Shown here in pieces: positions 5,414-13,184 of a stretch of DNA of 13,243 nt. The position numbers and the translations under genes were made by a program. The notes beneath the pieces were generated by a model. It searched no databases and had not been told where the DNA came from. It saw only the letters and a program-made list of their open reading frames with translations. Position 1 is the first letter of the stretch. Each line of letters starts with the position of its first letter. The stretch is from CANJQJ01 sp964383565 (GTDB taxonomy: Bacteria > Pseudomonadota > Alphaproteobacteria > Sphingomonadales > Sphingomonadaceae), in NCBI GenBank assembly GCA_964383565.1, contig CAYLIK010000085.1:1-13243 (forward strand). Direction: 5' to 3'.

Positions 5414-6692
5414 GAAAGCAGCCTCGCGTTCACGACCTTGCCATCCTTGGTCAGCCGCACCGCGTCGCCGATTTCCTCGTCGAGGANNNNNNNNNNNNNN
5501 NNNNNNNNNNNNNNNNNNNNNNNNNNNNNNNNNNNNNNNNNNNNNNNNNNNNNNNNNNNNNNNNNNNNNNNNNNNNNNNNNNNNNNACGACCTTGCCATC
5601 CTTGGTCAGCCGCACCGCGTCGCCGATTTCCTCGTCGAGGACCGGCGCGCCCTTGTCCTTGTCCCAGAAGGCGGAGAGGAAGTTGAACAGGTTGCGGGAA
5701 AATAAAGCGGAGGCGTCCGCCGCCATCGTGCCGGCCATGTTCCTGGCGCCGATGATCTTGACGCCATGTTTCTCGACGATCTCGCCTGAAACAGCGCCTT
5801 CGACGTTGCCGCCGCTCTCCGCCGCAAGGTCGACGATGACGCTGCCCGGCCGCATCGATGCGATCTGCACGTCGGAGATCAGGCGCGGCGCCGGACGTCC
5901 CGGAATGAGCGCAGTGGTGATGACGATATCCTGCTTGGCGATGTGCGAGGAGACCAGTTCAGCCTGGGCCTTTTGATATTCCTCGGACATCTCGGTCGCG
6001 TAGCCGCCGGAGCCTTCGCCCTCGATACCCTTCACATTTTCGACGAAGATCGGCTTGGCGCCGAGCGACTGGATCTGTTCCTTGGTGGCCGAGCGCACGT
6101 CGGTGGCCGAGACCTGCGCGCCCAGACGCCGCGCGGTCGCGATCGCCTGCAAGCCCGCCACGCCCACGCCCATGATAAAGGTGCGCGCCGCCGAGACCGT
6201 GCCCGCCGCCGTCATCATCATCGGGAAGGCGCGGCCATAATGCGCAGCCGCCTCCAGCACAGCCTTATAGCCAGCGAGATTGGATTGTGAGGAAAGAATG
6301 TCCATCGATTGCGCACGCGTGATGCGCGGCATGAACTCCATCGCAAGCGCCTCGAAACCGGCCGCCGCATAAGCGTCGACCCGAGCGCGCTCACCAAACG
6401 GATTGAGGCCAGCGACGACCCATGCGCCGGGTTTCGCACCGGCCAGAGAGGTCGGCTCAGGCCCCTGAATGCCGAGAATGATGTCCGCGCCCGCAAGCGT
6501 CGCCGCGCGATCGCCGACTTTGGCGCCCGCATCGGCATAGCCCGCGTCGCCATAGGAGGCGCCGTCGCCAGCGCCGGCTTCAAAAGCCACCTCAGCGCCC
6601 AGACCGATGAATTTCTTCACCGTCTCAGGCGTAGCCGACACCCGGCGCTCGCCCGGAGCGCCCTCCTTGAGAACCGCAATCTTGAGCGCCAT
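5410..6692 (-). CDS. pntAA: NAD(P)+ transhydrogenase subunit alpha 1 (NAD(H)-binding), interrupted by an assembly gap
   Basis: Soluble domain I of proton-translocating transhydrogenase, which binds NAD(H) and passes hydride to PntB. The N-terminus MALKIAVLKEGAPGERRVSA is typical. The mobile-loop region RAQSMDILSSQSNLAGYKAV is at 126-145, the Rossann-fold motif GVGVAGLQAIATARRLGA at 175-192, with Asp198 in SATDVR as the likely NAD-binding acid. The literal reading breaks at a 100-N run (5487-5586), but the 55 bases on each side are the same sequence. Merging them makes the end read ...GKVVNARLLS with TGA at 5410-5412, 375 aa in all, close to the R. rubrum subunit (about 384). That stop overlaps the start of the 148-aa gene. 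The start at 6692 is 3 bases after the stop of the oxidase subunit IV gene. Confidence 0.95.
5432..5641. other. Scaffold gap of 100 N flanked by identical 55-base contig ends
   Basis: Bases 5432-5486 and 5587-5641 are identical (both begin ACGACCTTGCCATCC and end CTCGTCGAGGA) and enclose exactly 100 N (5487-5586). A round 100 is a conventional unknown-length gap, and 55 is a common de Bruijn k-mer size, so two contigs overlapping by k were probably scaffolded without merging. Removing one copy and the Ns (155 bases) restores the pntA1 frame, so the repeat is very unlikely to be biological. Confidence 0.93.
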
Positions 6693-6695
6693 GGC

Positions 6696-6833
6696 TCAGC
6701 TCGCGATCAGAAGAACGACGCCGAATCCCACGACAAAGCTGATAATCGTGCCCCATTTGAAGAGCGCGAGAAAGCCCGAATAGGTATCGACATGTGCTGG
6801 CATGTCATTCTGTGATTCACCAGTGGCAGCCAT
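6696..6833 (-). CDS. aa3-type cytochrome c oxidase subunit IV-like small membrane protein
   Basis: A 45-aa protein: a short polar N-terminus, then HVDTYSGFLALFKWGTIISF (14-33) running into one membrane helix that ends LLIAS. The HxxTYxGFxxLxKWG signature is that of the bacterial aa3-type cytochrome c oxidase subunit IV family (Pfam COX4_pro_2), a small single-helix subunit of uncertain role in the oxidase. The start at 6833 (MAATGESQND) is chosen because GGGGAG lies 5-6 bases upstream. A further in-frame ATG at 6878 adds 15 residues without family support. No other oxidase gene is in the window. It is the first gene of the pnt transcript, 3 bases before pntA1. Confidence 0.85.
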   Translation of the reverse strand: MAATGESQNDMPAHVDTYSGFLALFKWGTIISFVVGFGVVLLIAS

Positions 6834-6865
6834 TTTTTCTCCCCATTCATGGTTTCCGTGCGGGG

Positions 6866-6894
6866 GTTCTAGTGTCACGACGGGAATGGCTCAA
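6866..6894 (-). promoter_or_regulatory. Possible sigma-70-type promoter for the pnt operon
   Basis: On the minus strand TTGAGC (6889-6894) and TAGAAC (6866-6871) are separated by exactly 17 bases, each matching the consensus at four of six positions. Transcription would start near 6859, about 25 bases before the ATG at 6833. Supported only by motif and position. Confidence 0.35.
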
Positions 6895-7020
6895 GCCCAC
6901 AGAATAGCCAGTTCGGGATTAAACCGCCCCGATCGTCCGTTTCCCCTACGGCGCCCTTAATCCCAATTTTACCTGTGCCGGGTAAGTTTATGTCTCTTGA
7001 TGGGACATGTGAGATAAACG

Positions 7021-8454
7021 ATGCCGCTTCGTGCCGATCGTTCATTGCTGCTGATTGACGATGAGCCGGCCCAGAGCCGCCTGATCGAAGCGATCGCCGC
7101 GCGCGCCGGATGGCGGGTGCTGCGGGCCACCGATCTCGAAACGGCGATGGGCGTGCTTGAAGGCCCTAATGCGCGCCTGATCGACGTCGTGCTGATCGAC
7201 CAATGGTCCGCGGACGACAGCGGCGCCGCGCTGGTGCGCGAGTTGCGCGCCAGTTTCGCCCAGTTGCCCGTGATGATCCTGACCGCGCAGAACAGCTCGG
7301 AACATGCAGTCGAAGCGATGCGCGCCGGCGCGACCGATTTCCTGATCAAGCCGATCGCGCCCGACCGGCTGCTGAGCGCGCTCGACACGCTGCGCGACGC
7401 AAGCAACCGCAAGGGCGAGCTTCGCCCGCTCAGCGAGAAGATCCCCTATACGCTGGCCTTTGACGAAATCGTCGGCTCCGCGCCCGAATTCCGCGCCGCG
7501 CTTGCGATCGCCGCCAAGGCGGCGCGCGCCCGCGTGCCGGTCATGATCGAAGGCGAAAGCGGCACCGGCAAGGAAGTGATCGCCCAGGCGATCCACGCCG
7601 CTTCCCCGCGCGGCAAGCGGCCCCTGTTCGTCGTGAACTGCGGCGCGATCCCCACCAACCTGATCGAATCCGAGCTGTTCGGGCATGAAAAGGGCGCGTT
7701 CACTGGCGCTTTCGATCGCCAGATCGGCCGCTTCGCACACGCCGAGGGCAGCACGATCTTCCTCGATGAGGTCGGCGAGCTTCCGCTCGACGCGCAGGTC
7801 AAGCTGCTGCGCGTCCTGCAGTCCGGCGAAATCCAGCCGCTCGGCAGCCGCAACGTCAGCCATGTCGACGTGCGCGTGATCGCCGCGACCAACCGCAACC
7901 TGACCGAAGACATCGCCGAGGGCCGTTTCCGCGAAGACCTCTATTACCGCCTCAACGTCGTGCCGGTGACGATCCCGCCGCTGCGCAAGCGCGCTGGCGA
8001 CATCCCCACGCTCGCCCGCCATCTGCTTGTGCGGATCGGGCAGCAGCCGGGCATGCGCCGGATCAGCATCACCGAAGAGGCGATCCAGCTCCTGTCGAGC
8101 TTTACGTGGCCGGGCAATGTCCGCCAGCTGCACAATGCGCTGTTCCGCGCGGCGATCCTTTGCGACGGCGATTCGCTCACCCCCGAAGATTTCCCGCAGA
8201 TCTCCGTCGAAGCCTCGCACCAGACCGCTGCGCCCAGATCACTTGGCCCGGTTGCGAACACGATCGCCGGGGGCATCACCCTGTTCGAACCGAGCGGCCA
8301 CATGCGCACGCTCAACGACATCGAATCGGACGTCATCCGCCTCGCCATCGGCCACTATCGCGGCCGCATGAGCGAAGTCGCCCGGCGGCTGGGAATCGGC
8401 CGTTCAACGCTTTATCGCAAGTTGGCGGAGCTTGGCATCAGCGACGTGGCTTAA
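7021..8454 (+). CDS. Sigma-54-dependent response regulator (NtrC family)
   Basis: A 477-aa three-domain activator. The receiver (about 7-125) has Asp13/Asp14, likely phospho-acceptor Asp60 (VLIDQW), Thr88 (LTAQ) and Lys110 (LIKPI). The AAA+ domain (about 147-375) has Walker A GESGTGKE (178-185), the sigma-54 contact loop GAFTGA (225-230, intact), Walker B TIFLDE (245-250), arginine-finger region GRFREDLYYRLN (301-312) and FTWPGNVRQL (361-370). The C-terminal Fis-type helix-turn-helix spans about 436-472 (MSEVARRLGIGRSTLYRKL). It should activate RNA polymerase-sigma-54 at enhancer-dependent promoters after phosphorylation. No partner kinase gene is adjacent, so partner and regulon are unknown. 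No strong Shine-Dalgarno precedes the ATG (GTGAG about 7 bases upstream). It is divergent from the pnt operon and ends at a REP-like repeat. Confidence 0.95.
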   Translation: MPLRADRSLLLIDDEPAQSRLIEAIAARAGWRVLRATDLETAMGVLEGPNARLIDVVLIDQWSADDSGAALVRELRASFAQLPVMILTAQNSSEHAVEAMRAGATDFLIKPIAPDRLLSALDTLRDASNRKGELRPLSEKIPYTLAFDEIVGSAPEFRAALAIAAKAARARVPVMIEGESGTGKEVIAQAIHAASPRGKRPLFVVNCGAIPTNLIESELFGHEKGAFTGAFDRQIGRFAHAEGSTIFLDEVGELPLDAQVKLLRVLQSGEIQPLGSRNVSHVDVRVIAATNRNLTEDIAEGRFREDLYYRLNVVPVTIPPLRKRAGDIPTLARHLLVRIGQQPGMRRISITEEAIQLLSSFTWPGNVRQLHNALFRAAILCDGDSLTPEDFPQISVEASHQTAAPRSLGPVANTIAGGITLFEPSGHMRTLNDIESDVIRLAIGHYRGRMSEVARRLGIGRSTLYRKLAELGISDVA

Positions 8455-8466
8455 GTTTTTACAGCG

Positions 8467-8562
8467 GTTCCCCGGCGAAGGCCGGGGTCCAGTTGGGATC
8501 GATGCCGGTAAGTACCCGATGTTCGACGTTACGAACCTGGACCCCGGCCTTCGCCGGGGAAC
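8467..8562. repeat. Long inverted repeat of REP type between convergent genes
   Basis: A perfect 26-bp inverted repeat: 8467-8492 (begins GTTCCCCGGCGAAGG) and 8537-8562 (ends CGCCGGGGAAC), 44 bases apart. Each arm contains its own CCCCGGC-GAAG-GCCGGGG hairpin or the complement, and the spacer holds GTTCG...CGAAC (8521-8536). This second palindrome family, unlike the one at 2921-3007, is also frequent in sphingomonad intergenic regions. It fills the space between the sigma-54 regulator stop (8454) and the pepN stop (8577) and can serve as a two-way terminator. Confidence 0.85.
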
Positions 8563-8576
8563 TGGCTGCCTGAGCC

Positions 8577-11180
8577 TCAACCCAAACTCTTAGACACCTG
8601 TTCGAACACATCCTTCGACAGGCCCGGTGTCGCAATGATGCGCTGGAGTTCCTCGCGCATCATTGCCCCCCGCTTTTCCTCGAAGCGGCGCCAGCGGCCG
8701 AGCGGAGGAACGAAGCGGGCGGCGGTCTGGGGGTTGAGGCGGTCGACCTCGATCACTTTCTCGGCGAGGAAGCGATAGCCCCGGCCCGACTTGTCGTGGA
8801 AGGCGCGCTGGTTGCCCGCGAAGGCTCCGACCAGCGAGCGCACACGGTTGGGATTGGTCAGCGTGAAATCTTCATGCCCCGCTAGCGCCTCGACTGCCGC
8901 CGCCGTATCGGCACGAGTCGAATAAGCCTGCGCACTGAACCATTTATCGAGCACCAAGGCATCGTGCCGATAACGCTTGTGGAACTCGCCGAGCGCCTGC
9001 GCGCGTTCCGGCGCGTCATCGTTGGCGAGCACGCCGAGCGCGCCCTGGCGATCAGTCATATTGTCCGAATCCGCGAACTGGCGATAGGCAATCTGCGGCG
9101 CATCGGGCGCCTCGCTCGCCGCGATATAGCTGAGCGCGACCGTGCGAAGCCGGCGCAGCCCCTTGGGGCCGGGCGCATATTCGTAGCGGTTGGCGGCGGT
9201 GCGCTGATAGGCCGTGCGCCAATGCTCCTCCAGTTCGCTGCCGATATCGGCGCGGAGCGCGTCGCGGGCGGCGGCAATCACGTCCGGATCGACCACGAGA
9301 AGCTGGTCGCCGACGAACGCCTCGCTCGGCAGGAGCAGCGCCTCGGCGATGAAGGCGGCGTCGAGATCAGGGTTGGTGAGCGTCTGGCGGATTGCCTCGA
9401 TCACTGGCTCATGATCGGCCTTGCCCGTGCCAACAGCGTCCATCATCGTGTCCAGCATCAGCTGCTGCATCGCCTCGTACCTGGCGAACGGATCGTCGTC
9501 GTGCGCGGAGAGGAACGCCAGATCGGCTGCGGCGCGTGGCGAGTCGATTACGACCGGCGCGGAGAAGCCGCGATTGATCGAGAGGACAGGCCGCTCGTTG
9601 ATCCCCTCGAACAGGATCTCGTGGCTGGCGGCATCGAGCTCGACGACCTGCTCCTCGCCTAGCCGCTGGCCGGTGACTTCGCCGAACAGGGCGACGCGGA
9701 GCGGGATGAGCGTCGGTTGCTTGCTTGGCTGGCCGGGTGTCGGTGGTACCGCCTGCTCAAGCGTCAGTCGCGCGCGGCCCCCGGCAGGTTCATGGCTCAG
9801 CGTCGCGCGCACGCGCGGCGTGCCGGCTTGCGAATACCAGAGGCGGAACTGGGTGAGATCGACCCCGCTCGCATCCTCCACCGCCGCGACGAAATCCTCG
9901 CAGGTCACGGCCTGCCCGTCATGGCGCTCGAAATAGAGATCGGTGCCGGCGCGGAACTTCTGCGGCCCCAGCAAGGTGTGGAGCATCCGGATCACCTCGG
10001 CGCCCTTGTTGTAGATGGTCGCGGTGTAGAAGTTGGAGATCTCGATATAGCTTTCCGGCCGGATCGGATGGGCGAGCGGCCCAGCATCCTCGGGAAACTG
10101 CGCGGCGCGGAGCGCGCGGACATCCTCGATCCGCTTGACCGCCGCCGAGCCCTGATCGGCCGAGAATTGCTGGTCGCGGAAGACAGTGAAGCCTTCCTTC
10201 AGCGACAGCTGGAACCAGTCGCGGCAGGTGACGCGGTTGCCCGACCAATTGTGGAAATATTCATGCGCCACCACGCCCGCGACGGCGTCATAATCGAAGT
10301 CGGTCGCGGTATCGGGATCGGCGAGAATATAGCGCGAATTGAAGATGTTGAGCCCTTTGTTCTCCATCGCGCCGAAGTTGAAGTCGGACACGGCGACGAT
10401 GTTGAACACATTCAGATCATATTCGCGGCCATAGACCTGCTCGTCCCAGGCCATCGAAAGCTTGAGAGCCGACATGGCGTGCGCCGTCCTCGGCACGTCG
10501 TCCGGCTTCACCCAGATGCCGAGCGACACTTCCTTGCCCGATCGGGTGACGAAGACATCCTCGTTTACGGCGAGATCGGCGGCGACCATCGCGAACAGGT
10601 AACTCGGCTTGGGGAAGGGGTCGCGCCATTCGGCCCAATGCCGTCCGCCGTCCAGGTCGCCCACGCCGATCCGGTCGCCATTGGCGAGCAGGACTGGGAA
10701 GCGCGCCTTGTCCGCCTCCATCCGCACCGTGTAGCGGCTCAGCACGTCCGGCCGGTCGGGATGAAAGGTGATGCGGCGGAAGCCTTCCGGCTCGCATTGC
10801 GTGCAGAGGAGGCCGCTGCTCGCGTACAGCCCCATCAACTGGCTATTCTTGGCCGGGATAAGCTCGACCTCGGTTTCGATCACATGACGGTTGCCCGGCA
10901 GGTCGATCAGCAATGCGCTGCCGTCGAGCCGCCAGCTGTCGGCATCTCCTTCCCCATCGATCCGAACGTCGAGCGGGATCAGCCCGTCTCCTTCGAGCCT
11001 AAGCGGGCGGTTATGCTCGCCAGCGCGCTCGACGGTGAGTTGCGCGCGAACGCGGGTGGCGTCGGGGTCGAGCGCGAAATCGATCCGCACCTCGGGCACC
11101 AGCCAGTCAGGATCGCGATAATCCTCGCGGCGATGGACAATGGGCGCCGCAGGCGCGGTGGCAGGGTTCGCATCAAGCAT
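8577..11180 (-). CDS. pepN: Aminopeptidase N (M1 family zinc metallopeptidase)
   Basis: An 867-aa protein, nearly the length of E. coli PepN (870). It removes N-terminal residues from peptides in the cytoplasm. The substrate-recognition motif GAMEN is at 270-274. The zinc site HEYFH is at 306-310 with the third ligand Glu329 in LKEGFTVFRDQQF, i.e. HExxH-18-E. The N-terminal beta domain (about 15-230) carries typical PepN sequence such as GLLCTQCEPEGFRRITFHPDRPDVLSRY, split here as GLLCTQCEPEGF and RRITFHPDRPD. The C-terminal half is the long helical domain of the bacterial type. Start at 11180 (MLDANPATAPAAP) is the only suitable one; Shine-Dalgarno is weak. It is divergent from the SDR gene, with 58 bases between the starts, and convergent with the sigma-54 regulator. 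Confidence 0.97.
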   Translation of the reverse strand: MLDANPATAPAAPIVHRREDYRDPDWLVPEVRIDFALDPDATRVRAQLTVERAGEHNRPLRLEGDGLIPLDVRIDGEGDADSWRLDGSALLIDLPGNRHVIETEVELIPAKNSQLMGLYASSGLLCTQCEPEGFRRITFHPDRPDVLSRYTVRMEADKARFPVLLANGDRIGVGDLDGGRHWAEWRDPFPKPSYLFAMVAADLAVNEDVFVTRSGKEVSLGIWVKPDDVPRTAHAMSALKLSMAWDEQVYGREYDLNVFNIVAVSDFNFGAMENKGLNIFNSRYILADPDTATDFDYDAVAGVVAHEYFHNWSGNRVTCRDWFQLSLKEGFTVFRDQQFSADQGSAAVKRIEDVRALRAAQFPEDAGPLAHPIRPESYIEISNFYTATIYNKGAEVIRMLHTLLGPQKFRAGTDLYFERHDGQAVTCEDFVAAVEDASGVDLTQFRLWYSQAGTPRVRATLSHEPAGGRARLTLEQAVPPTPGQPSKQPTLIPLRVALFGEVTGQRLGEEQVVELDAASHEILFEGINERPVLSINRGFSAPVVIDSPRAAADLAFLSAHDDDPFARYEAMQQLMLDTMMDAVGTGKADHEPVIEAIRQTLTNPDLDAAFIAEALLLPSEAFVGDQLLVVDPDVIAAARDALRADIGSELEEHWRTAYQRTAANRYEYAPGPKGLRRLRTVALSYIAASEAPDAPQIAYRQFADSDNMTDRQGALGVLANDDAPERAQALGEFHKRYRHDALVLDKWFSAQAYSTRADTAAAVEALAGHEDFTLTNPNRVRSLVGAFAGNQRAFHDKSGRGYRFLAEKVIEVDRLNPQTAARFVPPLGRWRRFEEKRGAMMREELQRIIATPGLSKDVFEQVSKSLG

Positions 11181-11238
11181 GGATCGGCTCTATCGCGCCC
11201 GCATTGCGGATGAAAGCCCCAGCTTCCATAAGCGGATC

Positions 11239-12012
11239 ATGTCGCATCTCCTGATCTTCGGCCCCGGCTACAGCGCATCTCGCGTGGCCGACCGGGCGCG
11301 GGCGCGCGGGATGCGCGTCACTGGCGTCGGGCGATCAACGATCAATGACGCGACTATGGTCCATCATAGCATCGCAACTGCCAGTCATATCCTCTCGTCA
11401 GTTCCACCGGAGCGGGAAGGCGATCCGGTACTGTTACGCTATGGGCAGGTGATCGCCGATGCGCCGGCAATATGGGTTGGCTATCTTTCATCCACCGGGG
11501 TCTACGGCGACAGCGGCGGGGCGATGATCGACGAGAGCGCCGGCGTGGCTGGCCGCCGGCCCGCCCGCAACGCCGCCGATCTCGCCTGGCAGGCCATACA
11601 TGGCGGCGCGCGCGTTTTCCGGCTGCCCGGAATTTACGGGCCGGGCCGTTCCGCACTCGACCGCCTGCGTGAGGGCCGGGCGCACAGGATTGCCCTGCCC
11701 GATCAGATATTCAGCCGCATCCAGGTCGACGACCTCGCCGACGCGGTGGAGGCAAGCTTCGACCATGGTCCGCCCGGCGTCTACAATATCGCTGACGACG
11801 AGCCCGCTCCGCAGAATGACGTGGTCAGCTATGCCGCCGCGATGCTGGGCATAGACCCGCCGCCGCTACAGACGATGGAAGAGGCGGGGCTCAGCGAAAT
11901 GGCGCGCGCTTTCTATGGCGAGAATCGGCGGATCGCCAACGGCAAGGCCAGACGCCTGCTCGGCTGGGCGCCACGCCATCCGGATTTCAGGGCTGGACTG
12001 CGCGCCTGTTAG
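11239..12012 (+). CDS. SDR-type NAD(P)-dependent epimerase/reductase-like protein (YeeZ-like)
   Basis: A 257-aa single-domain Rossmann protein. The N-terminus MSHLLIFGPGYSASRVADRA gives the atypical-SDR nucleotide motif GxGxxxxxxA at residues 8-17. VGYLSSTGVYGD (80-91) carries the active-site strand with Tyr89 (SSTGVYG), then FRLPGIYGPGRSALDRL (127-143) and FSRIQVDDLADAV (158-170), both typical of extended-SDR-like epimerases. The reading frame is open back to 11140, but an earlier ATG would overlap pepN and lacks family sequence, so the ATG at 11239 next to the Rossmann motif is chosen. The usual catalytic YxxxK lysine is not obvious, as in the YeeZ-like group. Substrate unknown. Confidence 0.88.
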   Translation: MSHLLIFGPGYSASRVADRARARGMRVTGVGRSTINDATMVHHSIATASHILSSVPPEREGDPVLLRYGQVIADAPAIWVGYLSSTGVYGDSGGAMIDESAGVAGRRPARNAADLAWQAIHGGARVFRLPGIYGPGRSALDRLREGRAHRIALPDQIFSRIQVDDLADAVEASFDHGPPGVYNIADDEPAPQNDVVSYAAAMLGIDPPPLQTMEEAGLSEMARAFYGENRRIANGKARRLLGWAPRHPDFRAGLRAC

Positions 12013-12093
12013 CCGTCTCTGCCGAACGGTTGTGGCCGGGGCGGCGGGTTACGCTCGCGAAGCGCGATGCCGAGGCCGGGCGTAGTTCAGTGC

Positions 12094-13095
12094 TCACAAC
12101 GCCCTTAGCGCGTCCGCCAGTGCGATGATCTCAGCCTCCGGCTGATCCCAGGACACGACCAGCCGGATCAGGCCGGGCGCCCAATCGTAGCAGGCCAAGC
12201 CCTTCACCTTCAGCACCACCGATTCCGATGCCGTTACACGCACGAACAGCTCGTTCGCTTCGACCGGATAGAGCAAACGATCACCCGCCGCCGCCGCGAT
12301 ACGCGCCGCGCCAGCGTTGGATTTGCGGGCGTTCTCAAGCCACAGGTCGTTTTCGAGCAGCGCGAGAATCTGCGCCGCCTGATAGCGGCCCTTGGAGGAC
12401 AGATGGCCGCCCCGTTTGCGCCGAATCCGGATTTCCTGCGCCCGATCGGGCTGGAAGCAGATGATCGCCTCCGCATTCATGCCGCCATTCTTGATGAAGC
12501 CGAAGCTCATCATCTCGACGCCGGCACGCCAGCTGATATCGGCGGGATGGCAATCGAGATGTGCGACGGCATTGGCGAAGCGTGCGCCGTCGAGATGTAA
12601 AGCCAGCCCGTTCGCGCGGGCGCAGGACCCGATCGCCGCAGTCTCGTCCGGCGTGTAGACCAGCCCCATTTCCGTCGTGTTGGTGATCGAGATCGCATGC
12701 GGCTGCACGCGGTGGACATCGTTGCGAATCAACGACAGCCGCGTTTCGATCGCCTGCGGATCGATCTTCGCGCCTTTGCCCGGAAGGGTAATCAGCTTGG
12801 CGCCATGGGTGTAGAATTCCGGGGCACCCGCCTCATCGGTCGAGATATGCGCATCCTCGTGGCAGACGATGCCGCCATAGGGCGGGCACAGCGCGGCGAG
12901 CGCGAGGCTGTTCGCGGCCGTGCCCGTCGCCACCCAGAGCGCGGCGACCTCCGTTTCAAACAGTTCGGAAAAGGCGGCATCGAGCCGGGCGCTGAGCGCA
13001 TCGCCGTCATAGCCCGCATCCGGAGCGTTCGCGGCCATGATCGCCGCCAATACCTCGGGGCAGGTTGAGGCCGTATTGTCCGAAAGGAAACGCAT
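12094..13095 (-). CDS. ltaE: Low-specificity L-threonine aldolase (PLP-dependent beta-eliminating lyase family)
   Basis: With the chosen start it is 333 aa: MRFLSDNTASTCPEVLAAIM... is the usual beginning of this family. PLP fold type I enzyme that cleaves L-threonine/allo-threonine to glycine and acetaldehyde. Visible residues (numbered from that Met): the phosphate-binding GTAANSLAL region near 58-66, His82 in CHEDAHI that stacks on PLP, Asp169 in LHLDGARFANA, and Lys202 in SFGFIKNGG as the Schiff-base lysine. A longer start at 13155 (MVNDLSRAID..., 353 aa) is possible: it has AGGGG about 9 bases upstream, while the internal Met has no Shine-Dalgarno. The N-terminal 20 residues are therefore undecided. 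It converges on the SDR gene with 81 bases between stops. Confidence 0.92.
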   Translation of the reverse strand: MRFLSDNTASTCPEVLAAIMAANAPDAGYDGDALSARLDAAFSELFETEVAALWVATGTAANSLALAALCPPYGGIVCHEDAHISTDEAGAPEFYTHGAKLITLPGKGAKIDPQAIETRLSLIRNDVHRVQPHAISITNTTEMGLVYTPDETAAIGSCARANGLALHLDGARFANAVAHLDCHPADISWRAGVEMMSFGFIKNGGMNAEAIICFQPDRAQEIRIRRKRGGHLSSKGRYQAAQILALLENDLWLENARKSNAGAARIAAAAGDRLLYPVEANELFVRVTASESVVLKVKGLACYDWAPGLIRLVVSWDQPEAEIIALADALRAL

Positions 13096-13184
13096 GGCGC
13101 GCGTTGACACGGGGACGGGCGAAAGGTCAATCGCCCGGCTCAAGTCATTTACCATTCATCTAAACCCCTATAGGTGCCCGCCCG

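Noticed and set aside
5432..5641. Apparent 55-base direct repeat, as from a target-site duplication or duplication within pntA1
   Set aside because: It flanks an exact 100-N scaffold gap, and collapsing it restores the gene, so it is an assembly artefact rather than a mobile element footprint.
6969..6985. TTACC-N7-GGTAA inverted repeat upstream of the sigma-54 regulator as an operator
   Set aside because: Only 5 bp per arm, likely to occur by chance; no matching second site or adjacent promoter elements.
7042..8220. 392-aa minus-strand open frame opposite the sigma-54 regulator
   Set aside because: Antisense to an unmistakable NtrC-family protein; no motif of its own.
9717..11213. 498-aa open frame on the + strand antisense to pepN
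   Set aside because: It is a shadow of the GC-rich pepN codon pattern. The minus strand encodes a full-length aminopeptidase N with all catalytic motifs.
11140..11238. Longer N-terminus for the SDR protein (start at 11140)
   Set aside because: It would overlap the pepN start and add 33 residues without family sequence before a normal Rossmann start at 11239.
12013..12093. Possible terminator between the SDR and threonine aldolase genes
   Set aside because: Only a 4-bp CGCT/AGCG stem and a distant GTTGTG/CACAAC pair are present, and no T-tract, so there is not enough to call.
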